Assembly (NCBI GenBank): GCA_947034895.1
Contig: OX344763.1
Location: forward strand, 57,555,093-57,619,092
DNA: 64,000 nt
From: Rhytidiadelphus loreus
Lineage: Eukaryota; Streptophyta; Bryopsida; Hypnales; Hylocomiaceae
Direction of reading: 5' to 3'
Part shown: positions 38,279 to 52,689 of the stretch, in pieces
How the letters are laid out: each line of letters opens with the position of its first letter
Position numbering within the stretch: position 1 is the stretch's first letter
Translations under genes and position numbers: made by a program
The notes under the pieces: model-generated
What the model was told of the DNA's origin: nothing
Database searches by the model: none
Seen by the model: the letters and a program-made list of their open reading frames with translations, nothing else

Positions 38279-39159
38279 GAACCTGGCCCTCTATTTTAAA
38301 GTCCACAAAATTGTAATCTCATGAAATTCATTGAAAGAAATCTGGGAAAGAGGTTGTGCAAGTTGCAAGTGCTCCTAAACTCATGAATTAATCAACAAAA
38401 TATATAATTGGGAGTCACGATGAATGACTTTCTAGTACGTGGAAATGAAATATTCGTGCACGAACCTGGCCCTCTATTTTAAAGTCGACAAAATTGTAAT
38501 CTCATGAAATTCATTGAAAGAAATCTGGGAAAGAGGTTGTGCAAGTTGCAAGTGCTCCTAAACTCATGAATTAATCAACAAAATATATAATTGGGAGTCA
38601 CGATGAATGACTTTCTAGTACGTGGAAATGAAATATTCGTGCATGAACCTGGCCCTCTATTTTAAAGTCCACAAAATTGTAATCTCATGAAATTCATTGA
38701 AAGAAATCTGGGAAAGAGGTTGTGCAAGTTGCAAGTGCTCCTAAACTCATGAATTAATCAACAAAATATATAATTGGGAGTTACGATGAATGACTTTCTA
38801 GTACGTGGAAATGAAATATTCGTGCACGAACCTGGCCCTCTATTTTAAAGTCCACAAAATTGTAATCTCATGGAATTCATGTACAGAAATTTGGGAAAGA
38901 GGTTGTGCAAGTTGCAAGTGCTCCTAAACTCATGAATTAATCAAAAAAATATATAATTGGTGGTCACGATGAATGACTTTCTAGTACGTGGAAATGAAAT
39001 ATTCGTGCACGAACCTGGCCCTCTATTTTAAAGTCCACAAAATTGTAATCTCATGAAATTCATTGAAAGAAATCAGGGAAAGAGGTTGTGCAAGTTGCAA
39101 GTGCTCCTAAACTCATGAATTAATCAACAAAATATATAATTGGGAGTCACGATGAATGA

Positions 39160-39880
39160 CTTTCTAGTACGTGGAAATGAAATATACGTGCATGAATCTG
39201 GCCCTCTATTTTAAAGTCCACAAAATTGTATTCTCATGAAATTCATTGAAAGAAATCTGGGAAAGAGGTTGTGCAAGTTGCAAGTGCTCCTAAACTCATG
39301 AATTAATCAACAAAATATATAATTGGGAGTCACGATGAATGACTTTCTAGTACGTGGAAATGAAATATTGGTTCACGAACCTTGCCGTGTATTTTAAAGT
39401 CGACAAAATTGTAATCTCATGGAATTCATGTACAGAAATCTGGGAAAGAGGTTGTGCAAGTTGCAAGTGCTCCTAAACTCATGAATTAATCAACAAAATA
39501 TATAATTGGGAGTCACGATGAATGACTTTCTAGTACGTGGAAATGAAATATTCGTGCACGAACCAGGCCCTCTATTTTAAAGTCCACAAAATTGTAATCT
39601 CATAAAATTCATTGAAAGAAATCTGGGAAAGAGGTTGTGCAAGTTGCAAGTGCTCCTAAACTCATGAATTAATCAACAAAATATATAATTGGGAGTCACG
39701 ATGAATGACTTTCTAGTACGTGGAAATGAAATATTCGTGCATGAACCTGGCCCTCTATTTTAAAGTCCACAAAATTGTAATCTCATGAAATTCATTGAAA
39801 GAAATCTGGGAAAGAGGTTGTGCAAGTTGCAAGTGCTCCTAAACTCATGAATTAATCAAAAAAATATATAATTGGGAGTT
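39160..39880 (+). repeat. segment related to 42,088-42,808 (16-monomer offset)
   Basis: The offset is 2,928 bp. Shared succession: TACGTGCATGAATCTGG monomer; GGTTCAC with the special CCTTGCCGTG form (p43 and p45 both G); CATAAAATTC (p77 A) monomer; then a plain GCATG monomer. Several differences (39,231 T versus A; C versus G at p150; 39,565 CCAGG; 42,498 GCCTTC) show an older split than the other duplications. Confidence 0.75.
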
Positions 39881-41944
39881 ACGATGAATGACTTTCTAGT
39901 ACGTGGAAATGAAATATTCGTGCACGAACCTGGCCCTCTATTTTAAAGTCCACAAAATTGTAATCTCATGAAATTCATTGAAAGAAATCTGGGAAAGAGG
40001 TTGTGCAAGTTGCAAGTGCTCCTAAACTCATGAATTAATCAAAAAAATATATAATTGGTGGTCACGATGAATGACTTTCTAGTACGTGGAAATGAAATAT
40101 TCGTGCACGAACCTGGCCCTCTATTTTAAAGTCCAGAAAATTGTAATCTCATGAAATTCATTGAAAGAAATCTGGGAAAGAGGTTGTGCAAGTTGCAAGT
40201 GCTCCTAAACTCATGAATTAATCAAAAAAATATATAATTGGGAGTCACGATGAATGACTTTCTAGTACGTGGAAATGAAATATTCGTGCACGAACCTGGC
40301 CCTCTATTTTAAAGTCCACAAAATTGTAATCTCATGGAATTCATGTACAGAAATCTGGGAAAGAGGTTGTGCAAGTTGCAAGTGCTCCTAAACTCATGAA
40401 TTAATCAACAAAATATATAATTGGGAGTCACGATGAATGACTTTCTAGTACGTGGAAATGAAATATTCGTGCATGAACCTGGCCCTCTATTTTAAAGTCC
40501 ACAAAATTGTAATCTCATGAAATTCATTGAAAGAAATCTGGGAAAGAGGTTGTGCAAGTTGCAAGTGCTCCTAAACTCATGAATTAATCAAAAAAATATA
40601 TAATTGGGAGTCACGATGAATGACTTTCTAGTACGTGGAAATCAAATATTCGTGCATGAACCTGGCCCTCTATTTTAAAGTCCACAAAATTGTAATCTCA
40701 TGAAATTCATTGAAAGAAATCTGGGAAAGAGGTTGTGCAAGTTGCAAGTGCTCCTAAATTCATGAATTAATCAAAAAAATATATAATTGGTGGTCACGAT
40801 GAATGACTTTCTAGTACGTGGAAATGAAATATTCGTGCACGAACCTGGCCCTCTATTTTAAAGTCCACAAAATTGTAATCTCATGAAATTCATTGAAAGA
40901 AATCTGGGAAAGAGGTTGTGCAAGTTGCAAGTGCTCCTAAACTCATGAATTAATCAAAAAAATATATAATTGGGAGTCACGATGAATGACTTTCTAGTAC
41001 GTGGAAATGAAATATTCGTGCACGAACCTGGCCCTCTATTTTAAAGTCCACAAAATTGTAATCTCATGAAATTCATTGAAAGAAATCTGGGAAAGAGGTT
41101 GTGCAAGTTGCAAGTGCTCCTAAACTCATGAATTAATCAAGAAAATATATAATTGGGAGTCACGATGAATGACTTTCTAGTACGTGGAAATGAAATATTC
41201 GTGCACGAACCTGGCCCTCTATTTTAAAGTCGACAAAATTGTAATCTCATGAAATTCATTGAAAGAAATCTGGGAAAGAGGTTGTGCAAGTTGCAAGTGC
41301 TCCTAAACTCATGAATTAATCAACAAAATATATAATTGGGAGTCACGATGAATGACTTTCTAGTACGTGGAAATGAAATATTCGTGCATGAACCTGGCCC
41401 TCTATTTTAAAGTCCACAAAATTGTAATCTCATGAAATTCATTGAAAGAAATCTGGGAAAGAGGTTGTGCAAGTTGCAAGTGCTCCTAAACTCATGAATT
41501 AATCAACAAAATATATAATTGGGAGTTACGATGAATGACTTTCTAGTACGTGGAAATGAAATATTCGTACACGAACCTGGCCCTCTATTTTAAAGTCCAC
41601 AAAATTGTAATCTCATGAAATTCATTGAAAGAAATCTGGGAAAGAGGTTGTGCAAGTTGCAAGTGCTCCTAAACTCATGAATTAATCAAAAAAATATATA
41701 ATTGGTGGTCACGATGAATGACTTTCTAGTACGTGGAAATGAAATATTCGTGCACGAACCTGGCCCTCTATTTTAAAGTCCACAAAATTGTAATCTCATG
41801 AAATTCATTGAAAGAAATCTGGGAAAGAGGTTGTGCAAGTTGCAAGTGCTCCTAAACTCATGAATTAATCAACAAAATATATAATTGGGAGTCACGATGA
41901 ATGACTTTCTAGTACGTGGAAATGAAATATTCGTGCACGAACCT

Positions 41945-43340
41945 GGCCCTCTATTTTAAAGTCCACAAAATTGTAATCTCATGAAATTCATTGAAAGAAA
42001 TCTGGGAAAGAGGTTGTGCAAGTTGCAAGTGCTCCTAAACTCATGAATTAATCAACAAAATATATAATTGGGAGTCACGATGAATGACTTTCTAGTACGT
42101 GGAAATGAAATATACGTGCATGAATCTGGCCCTCTATTTTAAAGTCCACAAAATTGTAATCTCATGAAATTCATTGAAAGAAATCTGGGAAAGAGGTTGT
42201 GCAAGTTGCAAGTGCTCCTAAACTCATGAATTAATCAAGAAAATATATAATTGGGAGTCACGATGAATGACTTTCTAGTACGTGGAAATGAAATATTGGT
42301 TCACGAACCTTGCCGTGTATTTTAAAGTCGACAAAATTGTAATCTCATGGAATTCATGTACAGAAATCTGGGAAAGAGGTTGTGCAAGTTGCAAGTGCTC
42401 CTAAACTCATGAATTAATCAACAAAATATATAATTGGGAGTCACGATGAATGACTTTCTAGTACGTGGAAATGAAATATTCGTGCACGAACCTGGCCTTC
42501 TATTTTAAAGTCCACAAAATTGTAATCTCATAAAATTCATTGAAAGAAATCTGGGAAAGAGGTTGTGCAAGTTGCAAGTGCTCCTAAACTCATGAATTAA
42601 TCAACAAAATATATAATTGGGAGTCACGATGAATGACTTTCTAGTACGTGGAAATGAAATATTCGTGCATGAACCTGGCCCTCTATTTTAAAGTCCACAA
42701 AATTGTAATCTCATGAAATTCATTGAAAGAAATCTGGGAAAGAGGTTGTGCAAGTTGCAAGTGCTCCTAAACTCATGAATTAATCAAAAAAATATATAAT
42801 TGGTGGTCACGATGAATGACTTTCTAGTACGTGGAAATGAAATATTCGTGCACGAACCTGGCCCTCTATTTTAAAGTCCACAAAATTGTAATCTCATGAA
42901 ATTCATTGAAAGAAATCTGGGAAAGAGGTTGTGCAAGTTGCAAGTGCTCCTAAACTCATGAATTAATCAAAAAAATATATAATTGGGAGTCACGATGAAT
43001 GACTTTCTAGTACGTGGAAATGAAATATTCGTGCATGAACCTGGCCCTCTATTTTAAAGTCCACAAAATTGTAATCTCATGAAATTCATTGAAAGAAATC
43101 TGGGAAAGACGTTGTGCAAGTTGCAAGTGCTCCTAAACTCATGAATTAATCAACAAAATATATAATTGGGAGTTACGATGAATGACTTTCTAGTACGTGG
43201 AAATGAAATATTCGTGCACGAACCTGGCCCTCTATTTTAAAGTCCACAAAATTGTATTCTCATGAAATTCATTGAAAGAAATCTGGGAAAGAGGTTGTGC
43301 AAGTTGCAAGTGCTCCTAAACTCATGAATTAATCAACAAA
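41945..43340 (+). repeat. segment duplicated at 50,729-52,124 (48-monomer offset)
   Basis: The offset is 8,784 bp (48 x 183), the longest spacing found. Exact marker pairs: CCTTGCCGTG (42,299 and 51,083 anchors), GCCTTCTATT (42,498 and 51,282), CATAAAATTC (about 42,531 and 51,315), AAAGACGTTG (43,110 and 51,894) and GGGAGTTACG. One mismatch was noticed over about 1.39 kb (43,257 T versus A). Confidence 0.88.
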
Positions 43341-43384
43341 ATATATAATTGGGAGTCACGATGAATGACTTTCTAGTACGTGGA
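42570..43384 (+). repeat. segment also duplicated at 47,877-48,691 (29-monomer offset)
   Basis: The offset is 5,307 bp. AAAGACGTTG (43,110 and 48,417) and GTATTCTCATG (43,257 and 48,564) are shared. The match stops at p26, where the second copy has a GGTTC/CCTTGCCGTG monomer (48,703). This region therefore has three related copies, at 42.6, 47.9 and 51.4 kb. Confidence 0.85.
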
Positions 43385-44880
43385 AATGAAATATTCGTGC
43401 ACGAACCTGGCCCTCTATTTTAAAGTCCACAAAATTGTAATCTCATAAAATTCATTGAAAGAAATCTGGGAAAGAGGTTGTGCAAGTTGCAAGTGCTCCT
43501 AAACTCATGAATTAATCAACAAAATATATAATTGGGAGTCACGATGAATGACTTTCTAGTACGTGGAAATGAAATATTCGTGCATGAACCTGGCCCTCTA
43601 TTTTAAAGTCCACAAAATTGTAATCTCATGAAATTCATTGAAAGAAATCTGGGAAAGAGGTTGTGCAAGTTGCAAGTGCTCCTAAACTCATGAATTAATC
43701 AAAAAAATATATAATTGGGAGTTACGATGAATGACTTTCTAGTACGTGGAAATGAAATATTCGTGCACGAACCTGGCCCTCTATTTTAAAGTCCACAAAA
43801 TTGTAATCTCATGAAATTCATTGAAAGAAATCTGGGAAAGAGGTTGTGCAAGTTGCAAGTGCTCCTAAACTCATGAATTAATCAAAAAAATATATAATTG
43901 GTGGTCACGATGAATGACTTTCTAGTACGTGGAAATGAAATATTCGTGCACGAACCTGGCCCTCTATTTTAAAGTCCAGAAAATTGTAATCTCATGAAAT
44001 TCATTGAAAGAAATCTGGGAAAGAGGTTGTGCAAGTTGCAAGTGCTCCTAAACTCATGAATTAATCAACAAAATATATAATTGGGAGTCACGATGAATGA
44101 CTTTCTAGTACGTGGAAATGAAATATTCGTGCACGAACCTGGCCCTCTATTTTAAAGTCCACAAAATTGTAATCTCATGGAATTCATGTACAGAAATCTG
44201 GGAAAGAGGTTGTGCAAGTTGCAAGTGCTCCTAAACTCATGAATTAATCAACAAAATATATAATTGGGAGTCACGATGAATGACTTTCTAGTACGTGGAA
44301 ATGAAATATTCGTGCATGAACCTGGCCCTCTATTTTAAAGTCCACAAAATTGTAATCTCATGAAATTCATTGAAAGAAATCTGGGAAAGAGGTTGTGCAA
44401 GTTGCAAGTGCTCCTAAACTCATGAATTAATCAAAAAAATATATAATTGGGAGTCACGATGAATGACTTTCTAGTACGTGGAAATCAAATATTCGTGCAT
44501 GAACCTGGCCCTCTATTTTAAAGTCCACAAAATTGTAATCTCATGAAATTCATTGAAAGAAATCTGGGAAAGAGGTTGTGCAAGTTGCAAGTGCTCCTAA
44601 ACTCATGAATTAATCAAAAAAATATATAATTGGTGGTCACGATGAATGACTTTCTAGTACGTGGAAATGAAATATTCGTGCACGAACCTGGCCCTCTATT
44701 TTAAAGTCCAGAAAATTGTAATCTCATGAAATTCATTGAAAGAAATCTGGGAAAGAGGTTGTGCAAGTTGCAAGTGCTCCTAAACTCATGAATTAATCAA
44801 CAAAATATATAATTGGGAGTCACGATGAATGACTTTCTAGTACGTGGAAATGAAATATTCGTGCACGAACCTGGCCCTCT
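43270..44880 (+). repeat. segment duplicated at 48,760-50,370 (30-monomer offset)
   Basis: The offset is 5,490 bp. CATAAAATTC (43,441 and 48,931), the GGTGG-GTCCAG monomer (43,909 and 49,399), the EcoRI-type monomer and the A7-AAATCAAATATT monomer follow in the same order. The offset rises from 29 to 30 because one GGTTC/CCTTGCCGTG monomer lies extra in the 48.7-kb copy. Confidence 0.85.
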
Positions 44881-45363
44881 ATTTTAAAGTCCACAAAATT
44901 GTAATCTCATGGAATTCATGTACAGAAATCTGGGAAAGAGGTTGTGCAAGTTGCAAGTGCTCCTAAACTCATGAATTAATCAACAAAATATATAATTGGG
45001 AGTCACGATGAATGACTTTCTAGTACGTGGAAATGAAATATTCGTGCATGAACCTGGCCCTCTATTTTAAAGTCCACAAAATTGTAATCTCATGAAATTC
45101 ATTGAAAGAAATCTGGGAAAGAGGTTGTGCAAGTTGCAAGTGCTCCTAAACTCATGAATTAATCAAAAAAATATATAATTGGGAGTCACGATGAATGACT
45201 TTCTAGTACGTGGAAATCAAATATTCGTGCATGAACCTGGCCCTCTATTTTAAAGTCCACAAAATTGTAATCTCATGAAATTCATTGAAAGAAATCTGGG
45301 AAAGAGGTTGTGCAAGTTGCAAGTGCTCCTAAACTCATGAATTAATCAAAAAAATATATAATT
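43900..45363 (+). repeat. 4-monomer tandem duplication (732-bp unit, 2 copies)
   Basis: The segments 43,900-44,631 and 44,632-45,363 share the same four monomers in order: GGTGG with GTCCAG; GGGAG with GCAC and EcoRI-type TGTACAG; GGGAG with GCATG; A7 with AAATCAAATATT. The related locus near 49.4-50.1 kb holds only one copy, so either this duplication came after the 30-monomer copying event or one copy was lost there. Confidence 0.88.
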
Positions 45364-46320
45364 GGTGGTCACGATGAATGACTTTCTAGTACGTGGAAAT
45401 GAAATATTCGTGCACGAACCTGGCCCTCTATTTTAAAGTCCACAAAATTGTAATCTCATGAAATTCATTGAAAGAAATCTGGGAAAGAGGTTGTGCAAGT
45501 TGCAAGTGCTCCTAAACTCATGAATTAATCAAAAAAATATATAATTGGGAGTCACGATGAATGACTTTCTAGTACGTGGAAATGAAATATTCGTGCACGA
45601 ACCTGGCCCTCTATTTTAAAGTCCACAAAATTGTAATCTCATGAAATTCATTGAAAGAAATCTGGGAAAGAGGTTGTGCAAGTTGCAAGTGCTCCTAAAC
45701 TCATGAATTAATCAAGAAAATATATAATTGGGAGTCACGATGAATGACTTTCTAGTACGTGGAAATGAAATATTCGTGCACGAACCTGGCCCTCTATTTT
45801 AAAGTCGACAAAATTGTAATCTCATGAAATTCATTGAAAGAAATCTGGGAAAGAGGTTGTGCAAGTTGCAAGTGCTCCTAAACTCATGAATTAATCAACA
45901 AAATATATAATTGGGAGTCACGATGAATGACTTTCTAGTACGTGGAAATGAAATATTCGTGCATGAACCTGGCCCTCTATTTTAAAGTCCACAAAATTGT
46001 AATCTCATGAAATTCATTGAAAGAAATCTGGGAAAGAGGTTGTGCAAGTTGCAAGTGCTCCTAAACTCATGAATTAATCAACAAAATATATAATTGGGAG
46101 TCACGATGAATGACTTTCTAGTACGTGGAAATGAAATATACGTGCATGAATCTGGCCCTCTATTTTAAAGTCCACAAAATTGTAATCTCATGAAATTCAT
46201 TGAAAGAAATCTGGGAAAGAGGTTGTGCAAGTTGCAAGTGCTCCTAAACTCATGAATTAATCAAGAAAATATATAATTGGGAGTCACGATGAATGACTTT
46301 CTAGTACGTGGAAATGAAAT
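45364..46320 (+). repeat. segment duplicated at 50,122-51,078 (26-monomer offset)
   Basis: The offset is 4,758 bp. The order A7-GGTGG, GGGAG, CAAGAAAAT with GTCGAC, GCATG, TACGTGCATGAATCTGG, CAAGAAAAT is the same. The offset is 4 monomers less than that of the flanking 30-monomer match, which equals the extra 4-monomer unit at 44.6-45.4 kb. The match ends at p26, CGTGC versus GGTTC. Confidence 0.83.
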
Positions 46321-47410
46321 ATTCGTGCACGAACCTGGCCCTCTATTTTAAAGTCGACAAAATTGTAATCTCATGAAATTCATTGAAAGAAATCTGGGAA
46401 AGAGGTTGTGCAAGTTGCAAGTGCTCCTAAACTCATGAATTAATCAACAAAATATATAATTGGTGGTCACGATGAATGACTTTCTAGTACGTGGAAATGA
46501 AATATTCGTGCACGAACCTGGCCCTCTATTTTAAAGTCCACAAAATTGTAATCTCATGAAATTCATTGAAAGAAATCTGGGAAAGAGGTTGTGCAAGTTG
46601 CAAGTGCTCCTAAACTCATGAATTAATCAAAAAAATATATAATTGGGAGTCACGATGAATGACTTTCTAGTACGTGGAAATCAAATATTCGTGCATGAAC
46701 CTGGCCCTCTATTTTAAAGTCCACAAAATTGTAATCTCATGAAATTCATTGAAAGAAATCTGGGAAAGAGGTTGTGCAAGTTGCAAGTGCTCCTAAACTC
46801 ATGAATTAATCAAGAAAATATATAATTGGGAGTCACGATGAATGACTTTCTAGTACGTGGAAATGAAATATTCGTGCACGAACCTGGCCCTCTATTTTAA
46901 AGTCGACAAAATTGTAATCTCATGAAATTCATTGAAAGAAATCTGGGAAAGAGGTTGTGCAAGTTGCAAGTGCTCCTAAACTCATGAATTAATCAACAAA
47001 ATATATAATTGGGAGTCACGATGAATGACTTTCTAGTACGTGGAAATGAAATATTCGTGCATGAACCTGGCCCTCTATTTTAAAGTCCACAAAATTGTAA
47101 TCTCATGAAATTCATTGAAAGAAATCTGGGAAAGAGGTTGTGCAAGTTGCAAGTGCTCCTAAACTCATGAATTAATCAACAAAATATATAATTGGGAGTC
47201 ACGATGAATGACTTTCTAGTACGTGGAAATGAAATATACGTGCATGAATCTGGCCCTCTATTTTAAAGTCCACAAAATTGTAATCTCATGAAATTCATTG
47301 AAAGAAATCTGGGAAAGAGGTTGTGCAAGTTGCAAGTGCTCCTAAATTCATGAATTAATCAAGAAAATATATAATTGGGAGTCACGATGAATGACTTTCT
47401 AGTACGTGGA
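45710..47410 (+). repeat. 6-monomer duplication with embedded 3-monomer cycle
   Basis: The segment 45,710-46,320 matches 46,808-47,418 at 1,098 bp. The trio CAAGAAAAT/GTCGAC, GCATG and TACGTGCATGAATCTGG repeats. The CAAGAAAAT marker lies at about 45,713, 46,262 and 46,811, giving a 549-bp (3-monomer) spacing inside. A private change, CCTAAATTCATG (p135 T), is near 47,346. Confidence 0.78.
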
Positions 47411-50400
47411 AATGAAATATTGGTTCACGAACCTTGCCGTGTATTTTAAAGTCGACAAAATTGTAATCTCATGGAATTCATGTACAGAAATCTGGGAAAG
47501 AGGTTGTGCAAGTTGCAAGTGCTCCTAAACTCATGAATTAATCAACAAAATATATAATTGGGAGTCACGATGAATGACTTTCTAGTACGTGGAAATGAAA
47601 TATTCGTGCATGAACCTGGCCCTCTATTTTAAAGTCCACAAAATTGTAATCTCATGAAATTCATTGAAAGAAATCTGGGAAAGAGGTTGTGCAAGTTGCA
47701 AGTGCTCCTAAACTCATGAATTAATGAACAAAATATATAATTGGGAGTCACGATGAATGACTTTCTAGTACGTGGAAATGAAATATTCGTGCATGAACCT
47801 GGCCCTCTATTTTAAAGTCCACAAAACTGTAATCTCATGAAATTCATTGAAAGAAATCTGGGAAAGAGGTTGTGCAAGTTGCAAGTGCTCCTAAACTCAT
47901 GAATTAATCAACAAAATATATAATTGGGAGTCACGATGAATGACTTTCTAGTACGTGGAAATGAAATATTCGTGCATGAACCTGGCCCTCTATTTTAAAG
48001 TCCACAAAATTGTAATCTCATGAAATTCATTGAAAGAAATCTGGGAAAGAGGTTGTGCAAGTTGCAAGTGCTCCTAAACTCATGAATTAATCAAAAAAAT
48101 ATATAATTGGTGGTCACGATGAATGACTTTCTAGTACGTGGAAATGAAATATTCGTGCACGAACCTGGCCCTCTATTTTAAAGTCCACAAAATTGTAATC
48201 TCATGAAATTCATTGAAAGAAATCTGGGAAAGAGGTTGTGCAAGTTGCAAGTGCTCCTAAACTCATGAATTAATCAAAAAAATATATAATTGGGAGTCAC
48301 GATGAATGACTTTCTAGTACGTGGAAATGAAATATTCGTGCATGAACCTGGCCCTCTATTTTAAAGTCCACAAAATTGTAATCTCATGAAATTCATTGAA
48401 AGAAATCTGGGAAAGACGTTGTGCAAGTTGCAAGTGCTCCTAAACTCATGAATTAATCAACAAAATATATAATTGGGAGTTACGATGAATGACTTTCTAG
48501 TACGTGGAAATGAAATATTCGTGCACGAACCTGGCCCTCTATTTTAAAGTCCACAAAATTGTATTCTCATGAAATTCATTGAAAGAAATCTGGGAAAGAG
48601 GTTGTGCAAGTTGCAAGTGCTCCTAAACTCATGAATTAATCAACAAAATATATAATTGGGAGTCACGATGAATGACTTTCTAGTACGTGGAAATGAAATA
48701 TTGGTTCACGAACCTTGCCGTGTATTTTAAAGTCGACAAAATTGTAATCTCATGGAATTCATGTACAGAAATCTGGGAAAGAGGTTGTGCAAGTTGCAAG
48801 TGCTCCTAAACTCATGAATTAATCAACAAAATATATAATTGGGAGTCACGATGAATGACTTTCTAGTACGTGGAAATGAAATATTCGTGCACGAACCTGG
48901 CCCTCTATTTTAAAGTCCACAAAATTGTAATCTCATAAAATTCATTGAAAGAAATCTGGGAAAGAGGTTGTGCAAGTTGCAAGTGCTCCTAAACTCATGA
49001 ATTAATCAACAAAATATATAATTGGGAGTCACGATGAATGACTTTCTAGTACGTGGAAATGAAATATTCGTGCATGAACCTGGCCCTCTATTTTAAAGTC
49101 CACAAAATTGTAATCTCATGAAATTCATTGAAAGAAATCTGGGAAAGAGGTTGTGCAAGTTGCAAGTGCTCCTAAACTCATGAATTAATCAAAAAAATAT
49201 ATAATTGGGAGTTACGATGAATGACTTTCTAGTACGTGGAAATGAAATATTCGTGCACGAACCTGGCCCTCTATTTTAAAGTCCACAAAATTGTAATCTC
49301 ATGAAATTCATTGAAAGAAATCTGGGAAAGAGGTTGTGCAAGTTGCAAGTGCTCCTAAACTCATGAATTAATCAAAAAAATATATAATTGGTGGTCACGA
49401 TGAATGACTTTCTAGTACGTGGAAATGAAATATTCGTGCACGAACCTGGCCCTCTATTTTAAAGTCCAGAAAATTGTAATCTCATGAAATTCATTGAAAG
49501 AAATCTGGGAAAGAGGTTGTGCAAGTTGCAAGTGCTCCTAAACTCATGAATTAATCAACAAAATATATAATTGGGAGTCACGATGAATGACTTTCTAGTA
49601 CGTGGAAATGAAATATTCGTGCACGAACCTGGCCCTCTATTTTAAAGTCCACAAAATTGTAATCTCATGGAATTCATGTACAGAAATCTGGGAAAGAGGT
49701 TGTGCAAGTTGCAAGTGCTCCTAAACTCATGAATTAATGAACAAAATATATAATTGGGAGTCACGATGAATGACTTTCTAGTACGTGGAAATGAAATATT
49801 CGTGCATGAACCTGGCCCTCTATTTTAAAGTCCACAAAATTGTAATCTCATGAAATTCATTGAAAGAAATCTGGGAAAGAGGTTGTGCAAGTTGCAAGTG
49901 CTCCTAAACTCATGAATTAATCAAAAAAATATATAATTGGGAGTCACGATGAATGACTTTCTAGTACGTGGAAATCAAATATTCGTGCATGAACCTGGCC
50001 CTCTATTTTAAAGTCCACAAAATTGTAATCTCATGAAATTCATTGAAAGAAATCTGGGAAAGAGGTTGTGCAAGTTGCAAGTGCTCCTAAACTCATGAAT
50101 TAATCAAAAAAATATATAATTGGTGGTCACGATGAATGACTTTCTAGTACGTGGAAATGAAATATTCGTGCACGAACCTGGCCCTCTATTTTAAAGTCCA
50201 CAAAATTGTAATCTCATGAAATTCATTGAAAGAAATCTGGGAAAGAGGTTGTGCAAGTTGCAAGTGCTCCTAAACTCATGAATTAATCAACAAAATATAT
50301 AATTGGGAGTCACGATGAATGACTTTCTAGTACGTGGAAATGAAATATTCGTGCACGAACCTGGCCCTCTATTTTAAAGTCCACAAAATTGTAATCTCAT

Positions 50401-52689
50401 GAAATTCATTGAAAGAAATCTGGGAAAGAGGTTGTGCAAGTTGCAAGTGCTCCTAAACTCATGAATTAATCAAGAAAATATATAATTGGGAGTCACGATG
50501 AATGACTTTCTAGTACGTGGAAATGAAATATTCGTGCACGAACCTGGCCCTCTATTTTAAAGTCGACAAAATTGTAATCTCATGAAATTCATTGAAAGAA
50601 ATCTGGGAAAGAGGTTGTGCAAGTTGCAAGTGCTCCTAAACTCATGAATTAATCAACAAAATATATAATTGGGAGTCACGATGAATGACTTTCTAGTACG
50701 TGGAAATGAAATATTCGTGCATGAACCTGGCCCTCTATTTTAAAGTCCACAAAATTGTAATCTCATGAAATTCATTGAAAGAAATCTGGGAAAGAGGTTG
50801 TGCAAGTTGCAAGTGCTCCTAAACTCATGAATTAATCAACAAAATATATAATTGGGAGTCACGATGAATGACTTTCTAGTACGTGGAAATGAAATATACG
50901 TGCATGAATCTGGCCCTCTATTTTAAAGTCCACAAAATTGTAATCTCATGAAATTCATTGAAAGAAATCTGGGAAAGAGGTTGTGCAAGTTGCAAGTGCT
51001 CCTAAACTCATGAATTAATCAAGAAAATATATAATTGGGAGTCACGATGAATGACTTTCTAGTACGTGGAAATGAAATATTGGTTCACGAACCTTGCCGT
51101 GTATTTTAAAGTCGACAAAATTGTAATCTCATGGAATTCATGTACAGAAATCTGGGAAAGAGGTTGTGCAAGTTGCAAGTGCTCCTAAACTCATGAATTA
51201 ATCAACAAAATATATAATTGGGAGTCACGATGAATGACTTTCTAGTACGTGGAAATGAAATATTCGTGCACGAACCTGGCCTTCTATTTTAAAGTCCACA
51301 AAATTGTAATCTCATAAAATTCATTGAAAGAAATCTGGGAAAGAGGTTGTGCAAGTTGCAAGTGCTCCTAAACTCATGAATTAATCAACAAAATATATAA
51401 TTGGGAGTCACGATGAATGACTTTCTAGTACGTGGAAATGAAATATTCGTGCATGAACCTGGCCCTCTATTTTAAAGTCCACAAAATTGTAATCTCATGA
51501 AATTCATTGAAAGAAATCTGGGAAAGAGGTTGTGCAAGTTGCAAGTGCTCCTAAACTCATGAATTAATCAAAAAAATATATAATTGGTGGTCACGATGAA
51601 TGACTTTCTAGTACGTGGAAATGAAATATTCGTGCACGAACCTGGCCCTCTATTTTAAAGTCCACAAAATTGTAATCTCATGAAATTCATTGAAAGAAAT
51701 CTGGGAAAGAGGTTGTGCAAGTTGCAAGTGCTCCTAAACTCATGAATTAATCAAAAAAATATATAATTGGGAGTCACGATGAATGACTTTCTAGTACGTG
51801 GAAATGAAATATTCGTGCATGAACCTGGCCCTCTATTTTAAAGTCCACAAAATTGTAATCTCATGAAATTCATTGAAAGAAATCTGGGAAAGACGTTGTG
51901 CAAGTTGCAAGTGCTCCTAAACTCATGAATTAATCAACAAAATATATAATTGGGAGTTACGATGAATGACTTTCTAGTACGTGGAAATGAAATATTCGTG
52001 CACGAACCTGGCCCTCTATTTTAAAGTCCACAAAATTGTAATCTCATGAAATTCATTGAAAGAAATCTGGGAAAGAGGTTGTGCAAGTTGCAAGTGCTCC
52101 TAAACTCATGAATTAATCAAAAAAATATATAATTGGTGGTCACGATGAATGACTTTCTAGTACGTGGAAGTGAAATATTCGTGCACGAACCTGGCCCTCT
52201 ATTTTAAAGTCCACAAAATTGTAATCTCATGAAATTCATTGAAAGAAATCTTTGAAAGAGGTTGTGCAAGTTGCAAGTGCTCCTAAACTCATGAATTAAT
52301 CAACAAAATATATAATTGGGAGTCAGGATGAATGACTTTCTAGTACGTGGAAATGAAATATTCGTGCACGAACCTGGCCCTCTATTTTAAAGTCCACAAA
52401 ATTGTAATCTCATGGAATTCATGTACAGAAATCTGGGAAAGAGGTTGTGCAAGTTGCAAGTGCTCCTAAACTCATGAATTAATCAACAAAATATATAATT
52501 GGGAGTCACGATGAATGACTTTCTAGTACGTGGAAATGAAATATTCGTGCATGAACCTGGCCCTCTATTTTAAAGTCCACAAAATTGTAATCTCATGAAA
52601 TTCATTGAAAGAAATCTGGGAAAGAGGTTGTGCAAGTTGCAAGTGCTCCTAAACTCATGAATTAATCAAAAAAATATATAATTGGGAGT

